Counted from the first letter of the stretch, positions 19,335 to 29,466 are shown. The stretch is 64,000 nucleotides of DNA from Hoyosella subflava DQS3-9A1 (GCF_000214175.1 NC_015564.1:3100001-3164000); one strand, 5' to 3'. The notes: a model not told the origin generated them from the sequence alone. A program made the numbers and translations.

Positions 19335-19661
19335 ATGGCCAGCGACAACGAGACCGCAGAGGTCACGGTCAAGCACAACGCCGAGCAGACTCGCTTCGAA
19401 ATCTGGGTGGGCGACGAGATGGCTGGGTTCACCGAATACCGACCGCGGCCTGAGTTGCGCGCCTTCGTCCACACCGAAATCCAGGACAAGTTCGGTGGCC
19501 GTGGATTCGCGATGCAGGTGATCCGCGAAGCCCTCGATGCGACGCGTAATGAGGGTCAGAGGCTTCTGCCCTACTGCCCAGCAGTGCAGAAATTCCTGGC
19601 CAAAAACCCTGACTACGTCGCGATGGTGCCAGAAGAGCGACGCGCCGAGTTCGATCTCTGA
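19335..19661 (+). CDS. GNAT-like N-acetyltransferase, short NATD1 type
   Basis: A 108-aa protein of the YjdJ/NATD1 type, a minimal GNAT domain. Motifs are [37 protein letters not shown] (the acetyl-CoA pyrophosphate loop in a variant form) and [16 protein letters not shown]. Substrate unknown. GGAAAGGAAAACG precedes ATG 19335. It lies between the pirin pair and the PatB-like gene with 2-20 base gaps, so it is part of that operon. Confidence 0.82.
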   Translation: MASDNETAEVTVKHNAEQTRFEIWVGDEMAGFTEYRPRPELRAFVHTEIQDKFGGRGFAMQVIREALDATRNEGQRLLPYCPAVQKFLAKNPDYVAMVPEERRAEFDL

Positions 19662-19663
19662 CA

Positions 19664-20881
19664 GTGCCCCAGAGGACCCCGCTCACAGAACTCTCACTTG
19701 ATGAACTGCGTGCGCGCACCAGCGTCAAGTGGCGCACTCACCCGTCCGATGTTCTGCCGCTGTGGGTCGCCGAAATGGATACCCCGCTGGCGCCTCCTGT
19801 AGCGCAGGCGATCCGCGATGCGGTCGATATCGGCGACACTGGTTACCCGGCGGGCAATGTATACGGCGAAGCGCTCGATGGCTTCGCCCGCCGCCGCTGG
19901 CAATGGAACGGCGTCGCAGCCGACCGCTGCGCCATCGTGCCAGATGTGATGCTGGGGATCGTCGAGGTACTGCGCCTGGTCACGGAACCGGGCGACTCGG
20001 TAGTCGTGAACAGTCCGGTTTACGCGCCGTTTTACGCATTTATCGAGCACAGCGGCCGCTCCGTGCTCGAAGCTCCCCTTGGCCCGGATCTCCGGATCGA
20101 TATGACAAATCTGGAGAGTGCATTTCAGAGCGCCGCTATGCACACGAGACGATCGGCGTTCGTGCTCTGCAATCCGCACAACCCAACCGGGGTAGTGCAT
20201 ACGAGAGCCGAACTCGAGCAGGTCGCTGAGCTCGCCCACCGGTACGGCGTCCGGGTGATCGCGGATGAGATTCACGCCCCGCTCATCCTCGACGGCGCAC
20301 AGTTCGTGCCCTACCTCAGTGTGCCCGGTTCCGGCGATGCGTTTTCACTCATGTCAGCGTCGAAAGGCTGGAATCTTGCTGGCTTGAAGGCAGCACTGGC
20401 GATCGCCGGAGAAGACGCCGTGCCGGATCTTCAGCGGATGCCTGAGGAGGTGAGCCACGGGCCGTCCCACGTGGGCATCATCGCGCACGCGGCCGCGTTC
20501 AATCACGGCGAGGTATGGCTCGACGATCTCCTCGCTGGGCTCAACTCCAACCGGATGCTCCTTGGCGAACTGCTTCATGAGCACCTCCCCACGGTCCGGT
20601 ACCGGCAGCCAGAGGGCACCTACCTGGCGTGGCTCGACTGTCGCCCCCTCGGATTCACCAGCGAACGCTCCTCCTCTGGGCCACGGGTTTTCAGCGAGGT
20701 GGGTGGTCCGGCTGCAATGTTCCTCGATAAAGGGCGGGTCGCACTCAGCTCTGGACACGTCTTCGGGACCGGCGGTGCAGGACATGTACGGCTGAATTTC
20801 GCATGTTCGCCCGAGACCCTGCGGCAGGCACTTTCCCAGATGGGAGGGGCAGTAGGACAGGCGGACGCAGAAGGCTCCTGA
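19664..20881 (+). CDS. PLP-dependent C-S lyase, PatB/MalY type aminotransferase
   Basis: A 405-aa fold-type I PLP enzyme. [15 protein letters not shown] near the start and GYPAG are typical of MalY/PatB cystathionine beta-lyase-like enzymes. [18 protein letters not shown] (Asp) and the PLP lysine in SASKGWN (about Lys233) are in the expected order. It probably cleaves C-S bonds of cystathionine or cysteine conjugates (family inference). The start is GTG 19664, 2 bases after the acetyltransferase stop. The stop meets the convergent nitrate reductase gene with no spacer. Confidence 0.88.
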   Translation: MPQRTPLTELSLDELRARTSVKWRTHPSDVLPLWVAEMDTPLAPPVAQAIRDAVDIGDTGYPAGNVYGEALDGFARRRWQWNGVAADRCAIVPDVMLGIVEVLRLVTEPGDSVVVNSPVYAPFYAFIEHSGRSVLEAPLGPDLRIDMTNLESAFQSAAMHTRRSAFVLCNPHNPTGVVHTRAELEQVAELAHRYGVRVIADEIHAPLILDGAQFVPYLSVPGSGDAFSLMSASKGWNLAGLKAALAIAGEDAVPDLQRMPEEVSHGPSHVGIIAHAAAFNHGEVWLDDLLAGLNSNRMLLGELLHEHLPTVRYRQPEGTYLAWLDCRPLGFTSERSSSGPRVFSEVGGPAAMFLDKGRVALSSGHVFGTGGAGHVRLNFACSPETLRQALSQMGGAVGQADAEGS

Positions 20882-23800
20882 TCAGTACACGTCGCGCACG
20901 TACCGCTTCTCCGTCGACAGCCGCTTCTTGAACGCTAACGCGTCCGCTTCAGTCAGGTTGCCGTGGCTGCGCGCGATCGTCGTGAGGGTGTCATCCACGT
21001 CCTTCGCCATGCGCGACGCGTCACCGCACACGTAGATGTGGGCGCCCTCGTTGATCCAGCGCCACAATTCCGCCCCGTGTTCGAGCATCCGGTCCTGCAC
21101 GTAAATCTTCTGCCGCTGGTCTCGGGAGAACGCCAGTTCAAGCCTGGTAAGAAAGCCGTCGCGGAACATGTCTTCAAGTTCGTCCTGGTAGTAAAAGTCG
21201 GTCGCGGACTTCTGCTCGCCGAAGAACAGCCAGTTTTTTCCGCTGTGGCCGTCAGCGCGACGGTCCTGCAGGAAGGCGCGGAACGGCGCGATGCCGGTTC
21301 CAGGACCAATCATGATCATGGGCGTGTCTGGATCATTCGGTGGCCGGAAATGTGCGGACCGCTGCAGGTACAGCGGCACTGTCGTGTCGGAGCAGCGGTC
21401 CGCGAGGAACGTGGAGCAGACGCCGCCACGCTCACGGCCGAACTCGTTCTCGTAACGTACGACGGACACGGTGAGCTGCACCTCGTCGGGGCTGACCTTC
21501 GGGCTTGATGAAATCGAGTACAGCCGCGGCTGAAGCCGCTTCAGCACATCGAGCCATTCGATGACATCGGCGCTCACCGGGAATTCCCGGATCACGTCGA
21601 CGGCCTGCTTGCCCCAGAGGAACCGGTCGAGTTCGATCCGGTTACCGGGGCGCGTCACCTTGGCGAGGGTCTTATCACCACTGCGTTCGTGCAGGAACTT
21701 CAGCAACGCCGGAGTGACGCGGCTGATGTCGAGATGCTTGCGCAGCGCATCGTGGAGAGGCATCTCCTTGTCATCGATCGTGACGGTGTGACCGGATTTC
21801 AGGCCGGTTGCCTCGAGCCACTCACCGATGAGCGCATTGCTGTTGCGGCTGACGACTCCGAGCGCGTCGCCTGCTCGATAGGTCACGGCAGCGTCGGCAA
21901 GGCTGAACCCGAACTGGCGGACTTCCTTCTCTGATCCAGTTCGGCTCAGCAGCGTGTTTGTGACGAGCGGCGCGGGTGTGGGCTTGTCGCGTGTGAACGG
22001 CTCGGCACGCACAACAGCAGAATTCGTGGCTTGTTTCGGTGCTTGCACCGGCGCATCCAGGTCCGGTCCAGCAGCGTCATTGAGCGATGCCAGGATGTTC
22101 TGTAGCCATTGCTGTGCGGTTTCGTGGTACTCGGGCTCGCAGTCCACGCGCGTCACGAGCGGGGCCGCGCCAAGCTGGTTCAGCCGGGCATCGATGTTGC
22201 GGCCGTGGCCGCAAAAGTTGTCGTAGTTCGAGTCCCCCATGGCGAGAACCGCGTACTGCAGCCCCTCAAGCGCTGGCGCGTCATCGGACTGGAGTTCTTC
22301 CCAGAAGGCCGAGCCGTTGTCGGGGGGCTCGCCGTCACCGAAAGTGCTGGTGATGACGAGGAGCTTGCTGACGTTCGCAAGGTCAGCTGAGCTGAAGTCG
22401 TCCATGCTGACCGTCCGCGCATGGTGGCCGTTCTTTTCGAGTTCAGCGGCACACTGCGCCGCGAAGTCCTCGGCATTCCCGGTCTGGGAGGCCCACAAAA
22501 TGGTGACGGCGTCATCGGCAACCTCAGCGGTGGGCTGCACGTGACCGCCCGCAGCTGCGCCGGGAACACGTGAGTACGTGCCCGCGAGCAATCCGTCGAT
22601 CCACAACCGGACGGTGGGCGAAACTGGCGCGGTGGATGGCAGGACGGGAACTGTGGCGGACTCGACGGGCGCGGCGCTGAGCGCGGCGAAGAACCCCGCG
22701 AGATAGGTCTGCTCCGCCGTGCTCAGTGCCGGCGGACTGAAGGATCCGATGCCCGCGGCATCAGCGAGGCTGCTGGCTGGGCGGCCGCTGTCGCTGCCGT
22801 CCTGCGTTTCCGCCGCGGGCGCGTCCTGCCCGGCCTCGCTGACGCGGCGCAAGTTCACGGCACAGAACTTCAGCTCTGGCTGCAGTGACGCGCTATCGAC
22901 CGCGTCGCTGGTGAGCGCGTTGACGGTCACGTATTCGCCGTGTTCATCGTTCCAGTGGAACGGCGCGAAGCTAGTGCCGGGGCGCACACGATCGGTGACG
23001 ACGGCGGGCAGAACGACGCGTCCGCGACGCGACGTAGCCTCCACTTTGTCACCGCTGGCGATGCCGTGGGCTTTGGCGTCGTCCGGGTGAATTTCGATGA
23101 ACGGTGACGGGTTAAGTTTGTTCAGCTTGGCGACCTTGCCGGTCTTCGTCATGGTGTGCCATTGATGCTGTAAGCGGCCCGTATTGAGGATCCAGGGGAA
23201 ATCGTCGTCAGGCATTTCGGCTGGATCCATGTGCGGACGCGGGAAAAAGTTCGCTTTTCGTGAGGCTGTCGCAAACGCGAGGCGAGGCTGCTGCCCATCC
23301 TTCGTGGTGTGCAGGTGCTGGCTCACTCCGTCGTTGAGGTAGCGGATCGGGTTGCGGGGGGACGCTTCCCCGTGCCCATCCGCTGGTGGGCACGGCCATT
23401 GCAGCGTGGTTTTGCGCAACCGTTCATAGGTGGCCCCGCGCAGGTCGTAGCCGGTTTGCGGGTTCGAGAACTGCCGAATCTCGTTGAAGACGTCTTCGCT
23501 AGACGCGTAGCGGAACCCGTCGGTGAAGCCCATTGCCTGTGCGACGCGGCAGATCAGCTGCCAGTCCGGCAGGGCGTCGCCGGGCGCGTCGACAGCTTTC
23601 TGGACGAGCGTGAGGTTGCGTTCCGAGTTCACCATCACCCCGTCCGATTCCACCCAGAGCGCGGCGGGCAGAAGAATGTCGGCGTACGCGTTGGTCGCGT
23701 TCTCGGTGAACACATCCTGGGCGATGACGAGTTCGGCTTTCTCCAGACCGGCGATGACGGTTTTGCGGTTCGCGATCGACGCGACCGGGTTGGTGCAGAT

Positions 23801-25057
23801 GATCCACACTGCTTTGATCGTTCCGTCTGCCATGTGACGGAACATGTCGATGGTTCCGGTTCCGCTTTCGTCTCGGATGGTGCCGGGCTCGAGCCCCCAC
23901 TGCTTTTCGACGAACGTGCGGTCGTCCGCGCTGAACACCGCGCGCTGCCCGGGGAGTCCGGGCCCCATGTACCCCATTTCGCGGCCGCCCATCGCGTTGG
24001 GCTGGCCGGTGAGGCTGAAGGGGCCGCTGCCGGGCTTGCAGATTGCGCCGGTCGCGAGATGGAGATTGCAGATCGCGTTGGTGTTCCAGGTGCCGTGCGT
24101 GGACTGGTTCAGCCCCATGGTCCACAGCGTCATCCAGTTGTTGGCTTCGCCGATCCAGGTCGCGGCGGTGCGGATGTCGGCTTCGTCGAGGCCGGTGATC
24201 TCTGACACCGTATCCGGCGTGTAGTCGGCGAGAAACTCGGGCATCGCGTCCCAGCCGTCGGTGTGCTCGGCGATGAACTCTTCGTCGATGTCACCGTTCT
24301 CTACGAGCAGATGCAGCAGCCCGTTGAGTAGCGCAAGGTCAGTACCTGGCTTCAGCTGCAGGAACAGGTCCGCTTTCTGCGCGGTAGCGGTTCTGCGGGG
24401 GTCCGCGACGATCAGTTTCGCCCCGCGTTTGAGTCGGTCCGCCATGCGCAGGAACAAAATCGGATGGCAGTCCGCCATGTTCGCGCCAATAGCAAAGAAC
24501 AGATCAGCGTGGTCGAAGTCGTCATAGGAACCGGGCGGCCCATCCGCGCCGAGCGACTGCTTGTACCCGGTACCGGCGCTGGCCATGCAGAGCCGCGAGT
24601 TCGACTCGATCTGCACGGTTCGCAAGTATCCTTTGGCGAGCTTGTTCGCCAGGTACTGCGCCTCGATGGACATCTGCCCTGAGACGTACAGCGCGACCGC
24701 GTCGGGACCGTGCGTGTCGATCAGTTCGCGCAGCCGCGTGGCAGCCTCATTGATCGCGGCATCGAGTGCGGTGGGGACAAGTGACTCGCCCCGGCCCGGG
24801 CGCAGGTAGGCCGACGTCATCCGTCCCGGCGCGGCCATCATGTCGGCGTGCGTGGAACCTTTCGTACATAGGCGGCCGACGTTTGCCGGGTGGTTCTTGT
24901 CACCCGACACTTTGGTGATCGTTAGCTGTTTATTCGAGGGGTCGATCGCGGTGTCGAGTTTGATTCCGCATCCCACGCCACAGTATGAGCAGACGGCTGT
25001 GGACTGCCCAGTGGACTTGCCACTGACGGTCACATCTCCGGTTGCTTGACTGTTCAT
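20882..25057 (-). CDS. assimilatory nitrate reductase fused to CysJ-like flavoprotein
   Basis: A 1391-aa fusion. Residues 1 to about 740 are a molybdopterin NasA-type reductase: the 4Fe-4S cysteines are Cys23, Cys26, Cys30 and Cys64, followed by the MGD-binding domains (TNPVASIANRKT; ILNTGRLQHQWHTMTKTGK). After a linker (about 740-845) comes a flavodoxin domain (ILWASQTGNAEDF, about 850), an FAD domain (RLYSISSSP, about 1177) and an NADPH domain (MIGPGTGIAPFRAFLQ, about 1252) ending RYVRDVY as in CysJ. So one chain should carry electrons from NADPH through FAD, FMN and Fe-S to Mo to reduce nitrate to nitrite. No nitrite reductase or transporter is next to it. It is divergent from an acyl-CoA dehydrogenase gene. 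Confidence 0.9.
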   Translation of the reverse strand: MNSQATGDVTVSGKSTGQSTAVCSYCGVGCGIKLDTAIDPSNKQLTITKVSGDKNHPANVGRLCTKGSTHADMMAAPGRMTSAYLRPGRGESLVPTALDAAINEAATRLRELIDTHGPDAVALYVSGQMSIEAQYLANKLAKGYLRTVQIESNSRLCMASAGTGYKQSLGADGPPGSYDDFDHADLFFAIGANMADCHPILFLRMADRLKRGAKLIVADPRRTATAQKADLFLQLKPGTDLALLNGLLHLLVENGDIDEEFIAEHTDGWDAMPEFLADYTPDTVSEITGLDEADIRTAATWIGEANNWMTLWTMGLNQSTHGTWNTNAICNLHLATGAICKPGSGPFSLTGQPNAMGGREMGYMGPGLPGQRAVFSADDRTFVEKQWGLEPGTIRDESGTGTIDMFRHMADGTIKAVWIICTNPVASIANRKTVIAGLEKAELVIAQDVFTENATNAYADILLPAALWVESDGVMVNSERNLTLVQKAVDAPGDALPDWQLICRVAQAMGFTDGFRYASSEDVFNEIRQFSNPQTGYDLRGATYERLRKTTLQWPCPPADGHGEASPRNPIRYLNDGVSQHLHTTKDGQQPRLAFATASRKANFFPRPHMDPAEMPDDDFPWILNTGRLQHQWHTMTKTGKVAKLNKLNPSPFIEIHPDDAKAHGIASGDKVEATSRRGRVVLPAVVTDRVRPGTSFAPFHWNDEHGEYVTVNALTSDAVDSASLQPELKFCAVNLRRVSEAGQDAPAAETQDGSDSGRPASSLADAAGIGSFSPPALSTAEQTYLAGFFAALSAAPVESATVPVLPSTAPVSPTVRLWIDGLLAGTYSRVPGAAAGGHVQPTAEVADDAVTILWASQTGNAEDFAAQCAAELEKNGHHARTVSMDDFSSADLANVSKLLVITSTFGDGEPPDNGSAFWEELQSDDAPALEGLQYAVLAMGDSNYDNFCGHGRNIDARLNQLGAAPLVTRVDCEPEYHETAQQWLQNILASLNDAAGPDLDAPVQAPKQATNSAVVRAEPFTRDKPTPAPLVTNTLLSRTGSEKEVRQFGFSLADAAVTYRAGDALGVVSRNSNALIGEWLEATGLKSGHTVTIDDKEMPLHDALRKHLDISRVTPALLKFLHERSGDKTLAKVTRPGNRIELDRFLWGKQAVDVIREFPVSADVIEWLDVLKRLQPRLYSISSSPKVSPDEVQLTVSVVRYENEFGRERGGVCSTFLADRCSDTTVPLYLQRSAHFRPPNDPDTPMIMIGPGTGIAPFRAFLQDRRADGHSGKNWLFFGEQKSATDFYYQDELEDMFRDGFLTRLELAFSRDQRQKIYVQDRMLEHGAELWRWINEGAHIYVCGDASRMAKDVDDTLTTIARSHGNLTEADALAFKKRLSTEKRYVRDVY

Positions 25058-25163
25058 GGTCCCGATGATCCCCTGCGGAAGCTGCCGGGAGTTTTTAGGA
25101 ATGTTTCGGACTCATGACTTCTGCTGCACCGCGCGACGGCGTTCCGGTGAGGAATCCGGCTTC

Positions 25164-25177
25164 CTACGGCGCCGTAG
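25164..25177. promoter_or_regulatory. 14-bp perfect palindrome in divergent promoter region
   Basis: CTACGGCGCCGTAG lies between the divergent starts of the nitrate reductase fusion (25057) and the acyl-CoA dehydrogenase (25279). It may be an operator; no regulator gene is adjacent. Confidence 0.3.
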
Positions 25178-25278
25178 ACGCGCATTTCTAAGAGATCCCG
25201 CGAAGTTGTGTGGTTGCGCCTACCATCGAGCCCGCAAGCCGCGTTATGCCATATCACCTATCTGAGGCAGGTTGTCCC

Positions 25279-26991
25279 GTGAACTCCGCGTCCCTCCTGT
25301 TCAACCCGACCACTTACAACCCCGGTCACTTCGACGATGAGACACGCGAACTACTCGCGTCGACGATCGAATGGTTCGAGACGCGGGGCCTGAGGAGGCT
25401 CACTGAAGACTTTCACAGAAAAGTCTTCTACCAGGAGTTTCTTGACTTCGTCGCGGAGAAGCAGCTGTTCGCTAAATTCCTCACGCCGGAGGGACAGCCT
25501 GGGGCGGTCGAGGGTGCGCGCTGGGATACCGCCCGCGTCGCGGCGCTATCGGAGATCCTTGGTTTCTACGGCCTGAACTACTGGTATCCGTGGCAGGTCG
25601 CGGTACTCGGTCTCGGTCCTGTCTGGCAGAGCGACAACCCGGCCGCGCGGAAGACGACCGCACTCTCACTGGCGGAAGGCGAAGTCGCCGCGTTCGGCCT
25701 CTCCGAGAAGGAACACGGCGCGGACGTGTACTCGACGAGCATGCGCCTGACCCCCACCGATGAGGGTTACGTCGCCAACGGCGGCAAGTACTACATCGGT
25801 AACGGCAACTGCGCTCGCACCGTATCGGTCTTCGGGCGCATCGACCATGAGAACGACCACGAATACGTTTTCTTCCGTGCCGACTCCACGCACCCTGCCT
25901 TCGAGTTGATCAAGAACGTCGTCCCGTCGCAGATGTACGTCGCCGAATTCCGGCTGAACGACTACCCGGTCACCGAGGACGACATTTTGCACCGCGGTGA
26001 TGATGCCTTCTCCGCCGCGATGAATACAGTCAATGTCGGCAAGTTCAACCTGTGTTTCGGTGGGGTCGGGCTGTGCACGCACGCGTTTTACGAAGCAATC
26101 ACGCACGCCAGCAACCGTGTGCTGTACGGCAGCGCGGTGACCACGATGCCGCACGTCCGCACGCAATTCATTGATTCATACGCACGGCTGCTGGGCATGC
26201 GCCTTTTCTCCGACCGCGCGATCGACTATTTCCGCACCGCAAGCGCGGACGATCGCCGCTACCTGTTGTACAACGCGGTTACCAAGATGAAGGTCACCAC
26301 GGAGGCGGAGGCCGTAATCGGCGGACTCGCCGACATCGTCGCGGCGAAGGGGTTCGAGAAGGACAACTACTTCACCATCGCCGTCAACGATGTGCGCGGA
26401 CTGCCGAAGCTCGAGGGCACGGTTGCGGTGAACCTCGCATTGATCAACAAGTTCATGCCGGCGTACCTGTTCTCACCAGCTGATCTCGACGAGGTGCCGA
26501 CGCGACTCGAAGCCGCAAACGACGACTTCCTGTTCCGCCAGGGACCCGCACGCGGTCTCGGGAAGGTCCGCTTCCACGATTGGCGTCCCACCTACAAGGC
26601 GGCCGCACACATCCCGAACGTCGCGGTGTTCCAGGAGCAGATCGACACGTTCGCGTCGATGCTGACGGAATCGACGCCCACCAAAGAGCAGATCGGGGAC
26701 ATGGACTTCATGCTGGCCGTCGGTCAGCTGTTCACCTTCCTCGTGTACGGGCACCTCATCCTCGAGCAGGCGAAGATCAAGGGCATCGACGACGTGGTCG
26801 TGAACCAGATCTTCAGCACCCTGGTCCGCGATTTCTCCTCCGGTGCGCTCGATCTTTATTCGAAGCCACTCGCAACGGATGAGCAGCAGAAGCGGATGAT
26901 CAGTGCGATCCGACGGCCTGCTGCAGGCGATGACAGTCCCATTTGGGAGGCCATAACAGGGCTGTCCGGCGCGTACGCGATGCGCCCCTAA
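25279..26991 (+). CDS. acyl-CoA dehydrogenase family protein
   Basis: A 570-aa flavoprotein, longer than the usual 380-400 aa. The core is clear: FGLSEKEHGADVYSTSMRL (FAD/substrate region), YYIGNGNCA, and a later NAVTKMKVTTEAEAVIGGL (the catalytic/FAD-binding helix block). The extra N and C lengths fit the long-chain acyl-CoA dehydrogenase-like group (FadE5/FadE12-like size or acyl-CoA oxidase-like). GTG 25279 follows GAGGCAGG; ATG 25246 is an alternative. It is a single-gene unit, convergent with the desaturase. Confidence 0.82.
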   Translation: MNSASLLFNPTTYNPGHFDDETRELLASTIEWFETRGLRRLTEDFHRKVFYQEFLDFVAEKQLFAKFLTPEGQPGAVEGARWDTARVAALSEILGFYGLNYWYPWQVAVLGLGPVWQSDNPAARKTTALSLAEGEVAAFGLSEKEHGADVYSTSMRLTPTDEGYVANGGKYYIGNGNCARTVSVFGRIDHENDHEYVFFRADSTHPAFELIKNVVPSQMYVAEFRLNDYPVTEDDILHRGDDAFSAAMNTVNVGKFNLCFGGVGLCTHAFYEAITHASNRVLYGSAVTTMPHVRTQFIDSYARLLGMRLFSDRAIDYFRTASADDRRYLLYNAVTKMKVTTEAEAVIGGLADIVAAKGFEKDNYFTIAVNDVRGLPKLEGTVAVNLALINKFMPAYLFSPADLDEVPTRLEAANDDFLFRQGPARGLGKVRFHDWRPTYKAAAHIPNVAVFQEQIDTFASMLTESTPTKEQIGDMDFMLAVGQLFTFLVYGHLILEQAKIKGIDDVVVNQIFSTLVRDFSSGALDLYSKPLATDEQQKRMISAIRRPAAGDDSPIWEAITGLSGAYAMRP

Positions 26992-27000
26992 CGCCTGCGG

Positions 27001-28143
27001 TCAGCCGACCGTGACGAGTTCTTTCCGTGGCGTGGCGGCGGCGACTTCGCCGCGGCCCTCGCTGTCCTTGCGGCGGTTGGGCAGGGCCAGGGTGAAGATC
27101 TTGCGCCACACGGTGCCGATCTGCTTGGCGAGCGATCCCGTGTGGTACGGCAACCCGTACCGCGCGAGCAGCTCCTGGACCTCGATGGAGATCTCCGCGT
27201 AGCGGTGCGCGGGCAGGTCGGGGAACAGGTGGTGCTCGATCTGGAAGCTCAAGTTGCCCGACATGATGTGCAGCAGCTTGCCGCCGGTGAAATTGGCCGC
27301 GCCGAGGGCCTGCCGGTAGTACCAGCCGCCCCGGGTCTCGTCGGCCGTCTCTTCCTCGGAGAAGATCTCCACCCCGTCGGGGAAGTGACCGCAGAAGATG
27401 ATCGAGGATGCCCAGAGGTTGCGCGCCACGTTGGCGGTGAGGTTCCCGGCGAAGGTCAACGGCGCGAAGGGGCCCGATAGCGCCGGGAACACGACGTAGT
27501 CCTTGAGCGCCTGCCGCCCCACCTTGCGGACTCCGCGCCCGCTCTGGGCGTACACCTGCTTGAGGGTCTTCTCGCTTTTGACGACACGTTCGATCTCGAG
27601 TTCCTGGAACGCGGTACCCCACTCGAAGAGCACCATAACGAGCACCGCGTAGAGGGGGTTGCCAAGCCAGACGGGGTGCCACGGCTGCTGCTCGTTCATG
27701 CGCATCACACCGAACCCGTTGACGTCGAGGTCCTTGCCCACGACGTTGGTGTAGGTGTGGTGCACGTAGTTGTGGGTGTAGCGCCAGCTGTCGGAGGCGA
27801 TGGTGTTGTCCCACTCGAAGTTCTTCGAGGTCAGCGCTGGCTCCTGCATCCAGTCGTACTGGCCGTGCATGATGTTGTGGCCGATCTCCATGTTGTCGAG
27901 GATCTTTGCCACCGACAGCGCGGCGACGCCCCCGAGCCAGGCCGGGGGGAGGAACCCGAAGAACAGCAGGCCGCGCCCGGCCACTTCGAGCCCGCGCTGC
28001 ACGGCGATCAGCTTGTGGATGTAGTCGGCGTCGCGTTGCCCGAGGTCGGCGACGACGCGCTGGCGGATGCCGTCCATCTCGTGGCCGAAGGCCTCGATCT
28101 GGTCTGGCGTGAGCTTGGGGGCGGTGTTGAGCGTGGTGGACAT
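27001..28143 (-). CDS. membrane fatty-acid (acyl-CoA) desaturase, DesA3-like
   Basis: A 380-aa integral membrane desaturase. The three His boxes are HNIMHGQYDW (about 93), HNYVHHTYTN (about 129) and QIEHHLFPD (about 303), which bind the di-iron centre. Membrane stretches lie between. The gene order, reductase then desaturase, matches mycobacterial Rv3230c-desA3, where the pair makes oleoyl-CoA from stearoyl-CoA. The start is ATG 28143, with MSTTLN. The ORF continues upstream into the reductase frame, but that is the frameshifted partner, not part of this protein. Confidence 0.88.
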   Translation of the reverse strand: MSTTLNTAPKLTPDQIEAFGHEMDGIRQRVVADLGQRDADYIHKLIAVQRGLEVAGRGLLFFGFLPPAWLGGVAALSVAKILDNMEIGHNIMHGQYDWMQEPALTSKNFEWDNTIASDSWRYTHNYVHHTYTNVVGKDLDVNGFGVMRMNEQQPWHPVWLGNPLYAVLVMVLFEWGTAFQELEIERVVKSEKTLKQVYAQSGRGVRKVGRQALKDYVVFPALSGPFAPLTFAGNLTANVARNLWASSIIFCGHFPDGVEIFSEEETADETRGGWYYRQALGAANFTGGKLLHIMSGNLSFQIEHHLFPDLPAHRYAEISIEVQELLARYGLPYHTGSLAKQIGTVWRKIFTLALPNRRKDSEGRGEVAAATPRKELVTVG

Positions 28144-28163
28144 GATGGGTCCTAACTGACTGC

Positions 28164-29284
28164 CTAGAGGTCGATGCTGACGTCGCCGACAGGTGTGGCG
28201 ACGCAGATCTGGATGGTCTTGCCGGACTCGGAGCAGGCCGCTCCGGTCAGCATGTTGCGCGTGGTGCCCGCGTCTTTGCGGCGGGTGCAGGAGAAACAGA
28301 TCCCCATACGGCATCCGTACTCGGGAGCGAGTCCGGCGTCCTCGGCCTGCTCCAACAGAGTCCGTCCACTGTTGGGCACCGAAGTGTTCGTCGCTGTGAA
28401 GGTGACCCGGCCTTCGGCGTCCTGCGTGCCGACTGTCCGCACAGGGGCGGTGAACTGCTCGACGTGCAGTGCACCGCCGAGTCCTTCGGACGCCCACAGT
28501 TCCCGGACGCTGTCCATCAACGGCAGGGGGCCGCAGACGAAGGTCTCAGCCTCGCATAGTGCGGGTCGGCGGCGAGCAGGTGCTGTCGGCTGAAGAACCC
28601 GCTGAGCTGTCCGCTTTCGGGGTTGTCGGTGAACGCCCGGACGATCCGCACCGAGGGGTACGTGGCCTGCAGCGCGTCGAGCTCGGCGCGGTAGATCAGG
28701 TCGTCGGCGGCGTTGGCGTAGTGCAGGAAGGTGATGCGGCCGTTGTAGGCCTTGTCGCACAGGGTGCGCAACATCGACATCACCGGGGTGATGCCCGAGC
28801 CACCGCTGATCAGCAGAATGCGGCGCGGGTGCGGCAGCGGGAGCGTGAATTCACCCAGCGCCTGCGAGAGGTGCACGACGGTGCCCGGGCGGGCGTTGTC
28901 GCGCAGGTGCTGGGAGACGAGCCCGTTCGGGTCGACCTTGACGGTGAGCTCGATCTGCCCGTCACCGCGGAACTGCGAGTTCGCGGGCGAGTAGCAGCGG
29001 GTCCTTCGCACCCCGTCGACGACGACGGACAGCCGGACGAATTGTCCCGCGGTGAACCCGCGCCAGTTGGTGTTCGGGCGGAGCGTGAGGGTGACGCTGT
29101 CGGGGGTCGTGTGCTCGACGGCGGTGACGGCGGCACGCACGTCGGTCGACGACCACAGCGGGTCGAGGAGTTCGACGAAACGGTCAATCCCGTGCGGTGT
29201 GGTGGCCACCGCCATCGCCTTCGAACTGAGAACGCTGCGTGCGAATCGTGACGAGGTTATCGCCTGGGGGGTGAATTGCACCAT
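28164..29284 (-). pseudogene. ferredoxin reductase partner of desaturase, frameshifted
   Basis: An Rv3230c-like oxidoreductase broken into two frames. The first (29284 to about 28555) holds the FAD/NAD domains: RCYSPANS, LLISGGSGITPVMSMLRTL, FSRQHLLAADPHYA. The second (about 28556-28164) continues the same protein: EAETFVCGPLPLMDSV and a 2Fe-2S domain CRMGICFSC...C. The reading would be joined (…HYAEAETFVCGP…) by adding one G where the sequence has GCGAGG on the minus strand near 28551-28556, so one base is missing. It may be a true mutation or a sequencing/assembly error. It should feed electrons to the desaturase 20 bp downstream. Confidence 0.85.
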
Positions 29285-29466
29285 GCGTGCACCTCAAGTA
29301 CTACTTGTCGAACCTGCGGAAACTCCGCATGGGCTCAAGAGTACACACGTGCACTGAGAGTTGCTGCGCGACTTCCAGACTTACTTCAATGGAAACACTA
29401 TGTTCACGTCACACTTTCCGATTTCAGTAAGGATACCGCCCTTAGTGTTAGTGCACACTCGTGCAC
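29276..29466. promoter_or_regulatory. promoter region with repeated GTGCAC sites
   Basis: The 275-bp space before the reductase gene holds several GTGCAC-type boxes: TGCAC-N5-GTGCA at 29278-29292, GTGCAC near 29350 and GTGCAC-N4-GTGCAC at about 29450-29465. The region lies between the TetR stop and the reductase start. It may be the operator of the nearby TetR regulator (inference). Confidence 0.35.

Noticed and set aside
27001-28497. A 498-aa desaturase with N-terminal extension
   Set aside because: The first 118 codons are the reductase gene read out of frame; the desaturase starts at 28143.
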